Source: an uncultured Collinsella sp. | GTDB taxonomy: Bacteria > Actinomycetota > Coriobacteriia > Coriobacteriales > Coriobacteriaceae | DNA length: 10,218 nt | Assembly: GCA_902496845.1 (NCBI GenBank) | Contig: CABVCJ010000064.1 | Location: forward strand, 1 to 10,218 | Direction of reading: 5' to 3' | Shown here: positions 1-5,566 of the stretch, piece by piece | Layout of the letters: each line of letters starts with the position of its first letter | Position numbering within the stretch: the stretch's first letter is position 1 | Program-made: the position numbers and the translations under genes | The notes under the pieces: generated by a model | Told to the model about the DNA's origin: nothing | Seen by the model: the letters and a program-made list of their open reading frames with translations, nothing else | Database searches by the model: none

Positions 1-63
1 CTGGGGGCGACGGTTGTCGTTAAGACGCTTGTGACCCGCGACAATCCCCGCGTGGAGCTGTAG
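1..63 (+). CDS. C-terminal end of an upstream gene (partial)
   Basis: Frame 1 is open from the window edge to a TAG at 61-63 and encodes the last 20 residues of a protein ending in TRDNPRVEL. The codons are GC-rich and look like those of the neighbouring real genes, and a terminator-like hairpin follows 28 bases later, as expected at a gene end. The fragment is too short to assign a family. That it is a real gene end is inferred from codon style and position only. Confidence 0.5.
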   Translation: MGATVVVKTLVTRDNPRVEL

Positions 64-88
64 CAACTTCTGCAAATCATACTCGCCG

Positions 89-133
89 GTCAAAACCACC
101 ACAAAGGTGCCTGTCCCCTTTGTGGTGGTTTTT
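89..133. repeat. Hairpin repeat with GGGGACAGGCACC core; probable terminator
   Basis: A perfect 16-bp inverted repeat (arms 92-107 and 117-132, inner part CCACCACAAAGG) encloses the loop TGCCTGTCC. On the minus strand, loop and inner stem read GGGGACAGGCACC. The right arm ends in five T (129-133), so it can work as an intrinsic terminator for the gene ending at 63; the A run on the left makes it usable in both directions. A near-identical copy lies at 2186-2224. It belongs to the family of GGGAC-core hairpins found throughout this window. Confidence 0.8.
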
Positions 134-236
134 ATGTTGATGAGTTAACAAATAGGGCGCGCAGTGCTGGCGGCCGCTGGGTACGGTTAAGATGTTTACC
201 CGTTAGCATTATGCAAGCGAAAGGCGGTCGTCTCCC

Positions 237-686
237 ATGCAACAGAGCGACGAGACACGTTTCGAGGACTTTGTCGGACTGATCAGCGGACTCTACAAGG
301 AGATCCAGCGCATTAAGACATCTGAGGGCGCAAGGCTGGGCCTTAAGGGCTCCGATATCATGTGCCTGTACTATCTTGAGCGCAGCAAGGACGGTCTGAC
401 TGGTGCCGACCTCGCCCGCATGGCTGGTGTGACCCGCGCTGCCGTCTCGCGCACGCTGGCGCATCTGGAGGAGGGAGGCTACGTCGAGGTTGACGATTCG
501 GCTGATGCCGCCGTTAAGTATCGCGCCCCGGTTCGCCTGACCACGTTGGGCGGCGAGAGCATGAACGAGGCCGATTGCATTATTCGTGAAGTGCTCGACA
601 CCACCGGCAAGGCCATGGGCGTGGAGCAGCGTGAGCAGATGTATGCATCGCTGCGTACGATTCTCAACACCTTGCGCGAGCTGTAG
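237..686 (+). CDS. MarR-family transcriptional regulator
   Basis: A 149-residue winged helix-turn-helix protein of normal MarR length. Residues 8-30 form the N-terminal dimerisation helix. Residues 54-80 (LTGADLARMAG, then VTRAAVSRTLAHLEEGGYV) are the DNA-recognition helix-turn-helix, 82-103 the charged wing ending in RLTTLG, and 110-149 the C-terminal dimerisation helix. The ATG at 237 follows a weak purine-rich site (AAAGGCGG, 220-227). Upstream, GGGTA (179-183) and TACCC (197-201) form a short inverted repeat around TAAGAT, a possible operator over a -10 box, but weak. The ligand cannot be read from sequence. The next gene on the same strand is a DegV/FakB-like fatty-acid-binding protein; because the streptococcal fatty-acid regulator FabT is also a MarR protein, a lipid-related role is possible, but this is only inference. 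Confidence 0.88.
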   Translation: MQQSDETRFEDFVGLISGLYKEIQRIKTSEGARLGLKGSDIMCLYYLERSKDGLTGADLARMAGVTRAAVSRTLAHLEEGGYVEVDDSADAAVKYRAPVRLTTLGGESMNEADCIIREVLDTTGKAMGVEQREQMYASLRTILNTLREL

Positions 687-805
687 GGCCGCCTGGGCAT
701 TTGCTTCCCATTATCAACTGCATCGTCCCGTTTAAGCGCGTATACCGTGCCGGGGCATTGCTGTCAAAATTCCCTGCGCGGGACCTGCGCAAGAAAGGAT
801 TCGCT

Positions 806-1660
806 ATGTCCGTCCGCATTATTACCGATTCCGCAAGCGATATGTCGCCGGCCGAGCATCCGGCACTGGCCGTTTTGCCGCTGTCCGTCACCTTTGGAAC
901 CGATGTGTTCATGGATGGCATCGACATCGATCACCAGCGCTTTTACGAGATGCTCGTGGAGCGCGATGAGCTGCCCAAGACCGGTCAGGTTAACCCGTAC
1001 GCGTTTTCGCAGGCTATCGCCGGGGTTCGCGAAGCCGGCGATGAGGCTGTGATTATTACCGTGGGCGCTAAGCTGTCGGGCACCAATCAGAGCGCCCGTA
1101 CCGCACTAGCCGAGGCGCCGGGCGGCGATGTGTACGTGGTTGATAGCAACAACGTCACCCTGGGTGAACGCATTCTGGTCGAGTATGCGCTGCGCTTGGT
1201 GGACGAGGGCCGTAGCGCGGCCCAGATCGCGGCGGCGGTCGAGGCCGTGCGCGACCGCGTGGTGGTTATCGGCCTGCTCGAGACGCTGGAGTACCTGGTG
1301 CGCGGCGGTCGCCTGTCTGCTGCTGCCGGCGCCGTGGGTACGCTGCTCAACGTAAAGCCCGTGGTAGCTGCCGAGGACGGTCTGATTGTGCAGCTGGGAA
1401 AGGCTCGTGGCTCCAAGAACGGCCGCAACCTGTTGAACCAAAAGGTTGAGCAGGCGGGCGGCGTCGACTTCTCCATGCCGCTGGCGCTCGGCTATACGGG
1501 CCTTTCGGACGCGGTGCTCAAGAAGTATATCGAGGACAGTGAGGCACTGTGGGCCGGCCATGCCGAGAGCGAGCTGCCCATCCACACCATTGGCGCCACC
1601 ATCGGCACCCACGTGGGTCCCGGCGCCGTAGCCGTAGCCTTCTTCCGCCCCGCCAACTAA
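806..1660 (+). CDS. DegV family (FakB-like) fatty-acid-binding protein
   Basis: This 284-residue protein has the full length and motif order of the DegV family: ITDSASD at 6-12, the KTGQVNP segment at 58-64 (TSQP in many relatives), LSGTNQSA at 90-97, LEYLVRGGRLS at 161-171, and GTHVGPGAVAVAFF at the C-terminus. Family members characterised as FakB bind a fatty acid in the cytoplasm and present it to the kinase FakA for acyl-phosphate formation; a Ser in the SGT motif and the His of the HxGPG motif contact the carboxylate, and both are present. No fakA is in the window. The ATG at 806 is preferred over an open extension back to 701 because AGAAAGGA (792-799) sits just upstream and conserved sequence begins at MSVRIITDS. 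The 119-base gap after the MarR gene allows co-transcription but does not prove it. Confidence 0.92.
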   Translation: MSVRIITDSASDMSPAEHPALAVLPLSVTFGTDVFMDGIDIDHQRFYEMLVERDELPKTGQVNPYAFSQAIAGVREAGDEAVIITVGAKLSGTNQSARTALAEAPGGDVYVVDSNNVTLGERILVEYALRLVDEGRSAAQIAAAVEAVRDRVVVIGLLETLEYLVRGGRLSAAAGAVGTLLNVKPVVAAEDGLIVQLGKARGSKNGRNLLNQKVEQAGGVDFSMPLALGYTGLSDAVLKKYIEDSEALWAGHAESELPIHTIGATIGTHVGPGAVAVAFFRPAN

Positions 1661-1663
1661 CTT

Positions 1664-1701
1664 ACCTGCCAAAAAGGGACAGGTTTATTTTGGCAGGTTT
1701 T
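1664..1701 (+). terminator. Hairpin with AGGGACAGG loop after the DegV gene
   Basis: An 11-bp perfect stem (ACCTGCCAAAA at 1664-1674 with TTTTGGCAGGT at 1688-1698) encloses the 13-base loop AGGGACAGGTTTA. Four T follow on the right arm (1698-1701). It starts three bases after the DegV stop codon, which suits an intrinsic terminator. The loop carries the same GGGACAGG core as the hairpins at 89-133 and 2186-2224, although the stem sequence is unrelated. Confidence 0.75.
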
Positions 1702-1734
1702 ATCTCGGCAAACGCTGTCTGCCATGTCATGTGA

Positions 1735-1814
1735 TCCCTCGGGGACGGTGGGGTTGCGGACCATCGGCCGCATGGAGGCCGCAAATGATCTGCAGCCTCG
1801 CCGTCCCCGAGGGA
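1735..1814. repeat. Nested inverted repeat with GGGGACGG in both arms (REPIN-like)
   Basis: Arms at 1735-1748 (TCCCTCGGGGACGG) and 1801-1814 are perfect reverse complements over 14 bp. Inside them lies a second inverted pair, TTGCGG at 1754-1759 and CCGCAA at 1779-1784. The outer arms each carry GGGGACGG in opposite orientations, giving the two-facing-copies layout of bacterial REPIN elements. It lies just upstream of the alkyltransferase-like gene, whose reading frame happens to stay open through it. No transposase gene accompanies it here. The resemblance to REPINs is structural inference. Confidence 0.7.
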
Positions 1815-1853
1815 CATTTGCTTTATGCTTTTGCGGGCGGAAAGGAGCGGGCG

Positions 1854-2174
1854 ATGGCGTCTGAGAGCTTTTTTGAGCGGGTATACGAGGTGGTCGAGCA
1901 GATCCCCGAAGGGATGATCGCCACGTATGGTCAGGTGGCGCTGCTTGCCGGTTGTCCACGAAGTGCGCGGTATGTGGGGTATGCCCTGCATAGCAATCCG
2001 CGCCCCGGCGAGATTCCCTGTTATCGCGTGGTGTTTGCCGACGGTCGCATATGCGAGGGTTTTGCCTTTGGCGGCCCAGATGCTCAACGCGAACTTCTGC
2101 TGGGGGAGGGCGTGACGTTTACCGATCCCATGCATGTTGATCTGGCCGCCTGTCGCTGGCCTGCCGGTCTTTAG
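1854..2174 (+). CDS. MGMT/Ogt-like DNA alkyltransferase domain protein with PCYR motif
   Basis: A 106-residue protein consisting only of the DNA-binding and active-site domain of O6-alkylguanine-DNA alkyltransferases, the size of the small COG3695/ATL group. Visible features are the helix-turn-helix with TYGQVA (24-29), the arginine-finger segment SARYVGYALHSNP (37-49), the active-site loop IPCYRVV (54-60) and the C-terminal LLLGEGV (81-87). Such proteins flip alkylated guanine out of DNA and either transfer the alkyl group to the Cys of PCHR or, in ATL proteins with PWHR, bind the lesion and flag it for excision repair. Here the Cys is kept but the usual His is Tyr, so transfer activity is uncertain. 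The ATG at 1854 is chosen because AAAGGAG (1841-1847) lies seven bases upstream; the frame stays open back to 1731, but that part is the inverted repeat and has no family similarity. Confidence 0.85.
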   Translation: MASESFFERVYEVVEQIPEGMIATYGQVALLAGCPRSARYVGYALHSNPRPGEIPCYRVVFADGRICEGFAFGGPDAQRELLLGEGVTFTDPMHVDLAACRWPAGL

Positions 2175-2185
2175 CGACGGGCTAT

Positions 2186-2224
2186 GTCAAAACCACCACA
2201 GAGGTGCCTGTCACTTTGTGGTGG
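2186..2224. repeat. Second copy of the CCACCAC hairpin repeat
   Basis: The arms CCACCACAGAG (2193-2203) and CTTTGTGGTGG (2214-2224) pair over 11 bp with one G-U wobble around TGCCTGTCA. Over about 39 bases it matches the repeat at 89-128 apart from a few changes and one missing base, and it has the same orientation. The two copies bracket the MarR, DegV and alkyltransferase genes. It lies 11 bases after the alkyltransferase stop and may terminate that transcript, although no T run follows, so it would be weaker than the first copy. Confidence 0.75.
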
Positions 2225-2254
2225 AACGCTGGCGCTGCGACGTTTCCCCAGATA

Positions 2255-2291
2255 AAACCTACCAAAATTAACATCCCTTTTTGGTAGGTTT
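2255..2291. repeat. Hairpin with degenerate GGGAT core
   Basis: A perfect 13-bp stem (AAACCTACCAAAA at 2255-2267 with TTTTGGTAGGTTT at 2279-2291) encloses TTAACATCCCT. On the minus strand the loop reads AGGGATGTTAA, a degenerate form of the AGGGACAGG loop at 1675-1687, and the A-rich inner stem is the same. The minus strand continues as TTTTATC after the stem, so a leftward terminator is possible. It is part of the window-wide hairpin family. Confidence 0.65.
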
Positions 2292-2363
2292 ACCGGGGCT
2301 AACTTATGGAGAAGCTATGATGGGGCATATTGACGCTACAAAGTAAACCACGGTGAACTATAT

Positions 2364-2510
2364 TATATTCAGCAACGGAGCGGGCAATAGGCGATGAAAA
2401 AGCCTGCCCTGTTGAGTTTGATTCGCATTCCTCCCCTCTGTGCGATTCAACGGTGTACTTCGGGAACGGGCCCGCTGGCAACTGACTGCCGGCGGGCCCG
2501 TTCCCGTTTG
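2364..2510 (+). ncRNA. Candidate small structured RNA between convergent genes
   Basis: This stretch lies in a 440-base gap without a supported gene. An AT-rich -10-like box (TATATT, 2364-2369) stands out in GC-rich DNA; no good -35 box is seen at standard spacing. Three stem-loops follow in order: GGGC-AGGC pairing with GCCTGCCC around 2382-2418; a TTTGA-TCGCA / TGCGA-TCAA stem around 2420-2453 with one T-T mismatch; and a near-perfect hairpin of about 20 bp at 2461-2506 ending in GTTTG. The one non-Watson-Crick pair in the last hairpin (T2476-G2491) is a wobble only in plus-strand RNA, favouring plus transcription. A 45-codon ORF from 2394 runs through the hairpins and is not convincing as a protein. 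It may be a small RNA of about 130 bases; I do not recognise a known family. Confidence 0.4.
2461..2509 (+). terminator. Strong GC-rich hairpin, probable intrinsic terminator
   Basis: A perfect 15-bp stem (CGGGAACGGGCCCGC at 2461-2475 with its complement at 2492-2506) continues through one wobble into a further 4 bp (GGCA/TGCC) with the loop ACTGAC. It is followed by only three T (2507-2509) on the plus strand. No annotated plus-strand gene lies within 280 bases upstream, so it most likely ends the candidate small RNA. Confidence 0.6.
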
Positions 2511-2551
2511 TCGGGGGAGTGCAATGGGTAGAGCCGAGCCGGTCGGGCACC

Positions 2552-2580
2552 AAAAAAGGCGGACGCCATAGCGCCCGCCC
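2552..2580 (-). terminator. trpS terminator
   Basis: On the minus strand, GGCGGGCGC and GCGTCCGCC pair (one G-U wobble) around a short TATG loop and are followed by six T (plus-strand A run 2552-2557). It lies about 35 bases downstream of the trpS stop codon and is a textbook intrinsic terminator. Confidence 0.85.
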
Positions 2581-2614
2581 TATAGCAATCGAAAGCTCAA
2601 GCCAGCAGATCGGT

Positions 2615-3664
2615 CTAGTACACCATGCCCATGGCGTCCCGAACCTCGGCCAGGGTCTGCTCGGCGATCTCGTTGGCGCGACGGTTGCCCTCGTGCAGCA
2701 CGTCCTTCACATAGTCCAGATCGTTCTCGTAGCGCTGGCGACGCTCGCGGATCGGCGCGAAGTACTCGTTGACGGCCTCGGTCACGTACTTCTTGAGCTG
2801 GCCGGAGCCGCCCATGCCAATCTCCTCGGCAATCTCGACCTCGGAACGGCCGGTGCAGATGGCGGCCGTCGAAAGCAGGCCGGACACGCCGGGACGGTTC
2901 TCGGGATCGAACGTGATCATGCGCTCGGAATCGGTCTGGCTCTTCTTGATGCGCTTGGCCGTCTCCTCGGCGGTCATCGAGATGTTGATGGCGTTGCCGT
3001 AGCTCTTGCTCATCTTACGACCGTCCAGGCCGGGCAGCAGCGGGGTCTCGGACAGCAGCGCGTCGACCTCGGGGAATACCTTGCCGTAGCGGTTATTAAA
3101 GCGGCGGGCGATGGTGCGGGTGAGCTCGATGTGCGGCAACTGGTCGCGACCGACGGGCACCACATTGCCCTTGCAGAACAGGATGTCGCAGGCCTGGTGC
3201 ACCGGATAGGTGAGCAGAAGACCGGTGAGCTCGTGGCCCGAGGCCTCCATCTCGGCCTTAACCGTGGGGTTGCGCGCCAGCTCGGCCTCGGAAACCAGCG
3301 ACAGGAACGGCAGCATGAGCTGGTTGGCGGCGGGCACGGCGGAGTGCGCGTAAATCATGGTCTTGTCGGGGTCGATGCCGCAGGCAAGGTAGTCCATCAC
3401 CATGTTGTACACGTTGTCCTGGATGTGTTCGGTGGTGTCGCGGTCGGTGATGACCTGGTAGTCGGCGATGAGCACGTTGGTCTTGGCGCCCATGTTCTGC
3501 AGCTCAACGCGGCCCTTGAGGGTGCCAAAGTAGTGGCCCAGGTGCAGACGGCCTGTGGGGCGGTCGCCGGTAAGCATGGTGAACTTCTCGGGCGTCTTGG
3601 CCAGGCCCTCGCGAATGGCGTTGCTCTTTTGCAACGCGACTTCGTAGCTGTTCTCGTTTGGCAT
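2615..3664 (-). CDS. trpS: Tryptophan--tRNA ligase
   Basis: A 349-residue class I aminoacyl-tRNA synthetase that charges tRNA-Trp with tryptophan at the cost of ATP, acting as a cytoplasmic dimer. The Rossmann-fold signature is TGDRPTGRLHLGHYFGTL at 32-49, with the HIGH-type motif HLGH at 41-44. The connecting region contains VGRDQLPHIELTR (171-183), typical of TrpRS, and the KMSKS loop is intact at 217-221. The length is close to other bacterial TrpRS proteins. The ATG at 3664 is chosen because TAGGAG lies five bases upstream on the minus strand; an in-frame ATG ten codons earlier lacks such a site. No T-box-like leader is evident in the 175-base gap upstream, so expression probably does not rely on a tRNA-Trp T-box. 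A terminator follows the stop codon. Confidence 0.97.
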   Translation of the reverse strand: MPNENSYEVALQKSNAIREGLAKTPEKFTMLTGDRPTGRLHLGHYFGTLKGRVELQNMGAKTNVLIADYQVITDRDTTEHIQDNVYNMVMDYLACGIDPDKTMIYAHSAVPAANQLMLPFLSLVSEAELARNPTVKAEMEASGHELTGLLLTYPVHQACDILFCKGNVVPVGRDQLPHIELTRTIARRFNNRYGKVFPEVDALLSETPLLPGLDGRKMSKSYGNAINISMTAEETAKRIKKSQTDSERMITFDPENRPGVSGLLSTAAICTGRSEVEIAEEIGMGGSGQLKKYVTEAVNEYFAPIRERRQRYENDLDYVKDVLHEGNRRANEIAEQTLAEVRDAMGMVY

Positions 3665-3753
3665 GATTGCTCCTAACGTATGTTCATGGGTCAAGATGAT
3701 AACGCGTTTATTGGAGGGGCGGGGCGTAAGCAGGCGAGGGGCGGGAGAGGGGC

Positions 3754-3785
3754 GGCTTGTGCGATGGGTGGCTTGTGCGATGGGT
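3754..3785. repeat. Tandem 16-bp direct repeat
   Basis: GGCTTGTGCGATGGGT occurs twice back to back (3754-3769 and 3770-3785) with no mismatch, in the 175-base gap between trpS and the sugar-1-phosphate transferase gene. A GC-rich hairpin (3788-3815, GGCGC and GCTG paired across one mismatch) follows directly. The repeat is upstream of trpS and could be a regulator site or simple slippage; nothing in the sequence decides this. Confidence 0.8.
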
Positions 3786-3839
3786 GCGGCGCGGCTGCGC
3801 TATGCCAGCGGCGCCTGGACGCATCCTCGGCAGCTTATC

Positions 3840-5039
3840 CTAGAGCTTGTGGTGGCGCTCTTCCTTACGATCCTCTGCTGCTTGCTCCTCCTGCTTAAAA
3901 GCGGGGTCGTCGGGGGTTACCAGCTCGTCCTCGTGCGTGCGCTTGTTGTAATGGTGACGCAGCACGGGCTCAAACAGGTGCAGGTGCTTGGCGAAGGCCG
4001 CCGAGCCAATGGCGAGCACGGTAAAGATGAGCACGCGCATGGGGACCTCGACCTGATTGATGGCGGCGGCGCCGGCCGAAAGCAAAATGCACCAGGCGTA
4101 GATGAGCAGTACGGCCTGCTTTTGGTTGTAGCCCTCTTGAATGAGGCGGTGGTGGATGTGGCCCTTGTCGGCCTGCCCGATGCTAATGTGGGCGCGCTTA
4201 CGGCGCACGATAGCGCTAAACGTATCGATGATGGGCACGCCGGCTACGATGAGCGGGATGATGAGCGAGGTAAGCGCGGCGGTGCGGCTCACGTTGAGCA
4301 GCGAGATGGAACCCAGCGCAAAGCCCAGAAGCAGCGACCCCGAGTCGCCCAAGAAGATGCTCGCGGGGTTGAAGTTATAGCGCAAGAAGGCGAGGCACGA
4401 GCCAAAGAGCGCGATGGAGAGCGCGGCAGCGTCGATGCGGCCCGAGAGCGCGGCGACCGAAAACATCGTGAACGACGCGATGCCGCAGATGCCCGTGGCC
4501 AGACCGTCGAGGCCGTCGATAAGGTTGATGATGTTGGTGAACGCCACCAGGTAGACAATGGTGATGGGGTAGGCGAGCCAGCCGAGCATGATCTCGCCAG
4601 GAGCAAATGGGTTGACGATGACGCCGATGCGCAGGCCGCCCACGCAGGCGATGAGCGCGGCGAGGGCCTGGCCGGCCAGCTTTTGCTTGGGCTTGAGCTG
4701 GTAGACGTCGTCGATCACGCCGGTCGCAAAGATGGCGGTAAAAGAAAGCGCAAGTATGGGGTAGCTGATGTGCAGACGGGGGTGGGGCACCAAAACGGGC
4801 GGCCAGCCCAGGTACCAGGTGCCTAGGATGTGAACAATGCAGGCGACGACGAGGCCCAAAAAGACCGCCGTGCCACCCATGCGCGGGATGGGCTTAGTGT
4901 TGATGCGGCGCTTGGAAGGATAGTCGACGGCGTCGAGCTTGATTGCCAGGCGCTTGACCAGGGGCACCGTAAGGAAGGTCGTGATAAAAGCCGCGACCGC
5001 CACGCATAGGTACGGTATGAAGCTCGTGGAGGAAGCCAT
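3840..5039 (-). CDS. WecA/TagO-type polyprenyl-phosphate sugar-1-phosphate transferase
   Basis: A 399-residue polytopic membrane protein of the MraY/WecA/TagO family (COG0472). These enzymes transfer a GlcNAc-type sugar phosphate from its UDP-sugar to undecaprenyl phosphate on the inner membrane face, starting synthesis of teichoic acids or other envelope glycans. Family motifs are in order: DD at 110-111 in IDDVYQLKPKQKLAG, FTNIINLIDGLDGLA (167-181), FLGDSGSLLLGF (229-240), and GHIHHRL (293-299), whose cytoplasmic HxHHR form marks the WecA/TagO branch rather than MraY. About ten hydrophobic segments are visible. The C-terminal 40 residues are hydrophilic and charged (EEQAAEDRKEERHHKL). The start is uncertain: ATG at 5039 is used, but a GTG at 5087 in the same frame would add 16 residues, and neither has a good ribosome-binding site. 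Its glycan product is unknown. Confidence 0.93.
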   Translation of the reverse strand: MASSTSFIPYLCVAVAAFITTFLTVPLVKRLAIKLDAVDYPSKRRINTKPIPRMGGTAVFLGLVVACIVHILGTWYLGWPPVLVPHPRLHISYPILALSFTAIFATGVIDDVYQLKPKQKLAGQALAALIACVGGLRIGVIVNPFAPGEIMLGWLAYPITIVYLVAFTNIINLIDGLDGLATGICGIASFTMFSVAALSGRIDAAALSIALFGSCLAFLRYNFNPASIFLGDSGSLLLGFALGSISLLNVSRTAALTSLIIPLIVAGVPIIDTFSAIVRRKRAHISIGQADKGHIHHRLIQEGYNQKQAVLLIYAWCILLSAGAAAINQVEVPMRVLIFTVLAIGSAAFAKHLHLFEPVLRHHYNKRTHEDELVTPDDPAFKQEEQAAEDRKEERHHKL

Positions 5040-5245
5040 GAATCGATAAACCGCCAAGCGTCGAAGGAAAAGGTCAAAGGATGCCACGCCGCAAAGGGTA
5101 TAGCTGATTCATGATACTCGACCAAGGAGGGTGTGAGGAATTGCACGGGCGATAATCACGCGCTTACCAGATATTCGAGTGATAGTGGGGTTCCGCCTAG
5201 TGCCTTTTGGGGATCATGGCGGGATTTGCAATGGCGATTTTCGGC

Positions 5246-5416
5246 AAAAGAAAACCACCCCCCACGTTACGAAAATGAACCCACCTAAAACAGGTGGGTG
5301 CCCTCATCGACTGTTCCAGCGTCCTTAACAACGAAGGATACCTGTACTAGGTACGACTGTGTGGGCTCCCTAAATAAACGCGACGGTTCACCCAGTTGCT
5401 CCGCGGGGGGCGGAAT
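5246..5416 (-). ncRNA. Candidate self-contained structured RNA (about 170 bases), minus strand
   Basis: This lies in the 464-base gap between divergent genes. Read on the minus strand, CCGCCCCCCGCG (5413-5402) pairs with CGTGGGGGGTGG (5266-5255) over 12 bp and closes the whole region. Inside are an 8-bp hairpin (5279-5286 with 5292-5299), two 5-bp hairpins that abut (5322-5338 and 5339-5353), and GGGC/GCCC plus TCG/CGA helices (5363-5366 with 5300-5303; 5354-5356 with 5307-5309). The two wobble pairs of the closing stem are G-U only in minus-strand RNA; in plus-strand RNA they would be A-C mismatches, so transcription is leftward. TTTTCTTTT (5254-5246) directly after the closing stem looks like a terminator tail, and TATGAT (5428-5423) lies at the right place for a -10 box. 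I cannot assign a family; 6S and raiA-type RNAs are candidates to test. Confidence 0.6.
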
Positions 5417-5422
5417 AACTAC

Positions 5423-5451
5423 ATCATAAAGCGGCACTTTGTGGATTCCAG
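5423..5451 (-). promoter_or_regulatory. Predicted promoter of the minus-strand RNA
   Basis: On the minus strand, TATGAT (5428-5423, five of six matches to the -10 consensus) has a weak -35 box CTGGAA (5451-5446) at 17-base spacing. The expected transcription start, near 5416, is only a few bases before the closing stem of the structured RNA, which supports the assignment. The -35 box nearly touches the -35 box of the rightward promoter at 5454, so the two promoters are back to back. Confidence 0.5.
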
Positions 5452-5453
5452 TC

Positions 5454-5482
5454 TTGACATTACAAAAATCGTGTCGGACGAT
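5454..5482 (+). promoter_or_regulatory. Predicted promoter of the radical SAM gene
   Basis: A perfect -35 box TTGACA (5454-5459) is followed 17 bases later by a poor -10 box GACGAT (5477-5482). The predicted start near 5489 would leave an untranslated leader of about 78 bases before the ATG at 5567. The weak -10 suggests an activator or low expression; the -35 match alone carries most of the support. Confidence 0.4.
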
Positions 5483-5566
5483 TACGGCGCCTTGGGGCTC
5501 GAGCCGTCTGTGCGGTTGGTCCCTTTACGTTTGAGCTGCTGAATCGTTGTTTTGGAGCATGTTTTT

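Noticed and set aside
1731..1853. Longer N-terminus for the alkyltransferase-like gene
   Set aside because: The open extension is made of the inverted repeat and shows no family similarity; AAAGGAG marks the start at 1854.
89..2224. CRISPR array
   Set aside because: The repeated hairpins are only paired or isolated copies with kilobase spacing and palindromic structure, with no regular spacers and no cas genes.
2394..2531. 45-codon ORF (MKKPALLSL...) in the trpS-downstream gap
   Set aside because: It starts plausibly, but its second half is dictated by a hairpin of about 20 bp and no ribosome-binding site is seen; an RNA or terminator explains the sequence better.
2519..3676. 385-codon open frame on the plus strand opposite trpS
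   Set aside because: It is antisense to a clear TrpRS gene with intact HIGH and KMSKS motifs; its protein is low-complexity Gly/Ala/Val/His/Leu of the kind produced by complement reading of GC-rich genes.
3665..3839. T-box leader upstream of trpS
   Set aside because: No AGGGTGGTACCGCG-like T-box sequence or terminator/antiterminator pair was found on the minus strand.
3663..4826. 387-codon open frame on the plus strand opposite the sugar-1-phosphate transferase
   Set aside because: Its product is a run of Asp, Arg, Gly and Glu without a domain and is the complement of conserved transmembrane coding sequence.
5133..5288. 51-codon GTG-initiated ORF after AAGGAGG (plus strand)
   Set aside because: The ribosome-like site is only two bases from the GTG, the frame runs antisense into the structured RNA, and the protein has no recognisable pattern.
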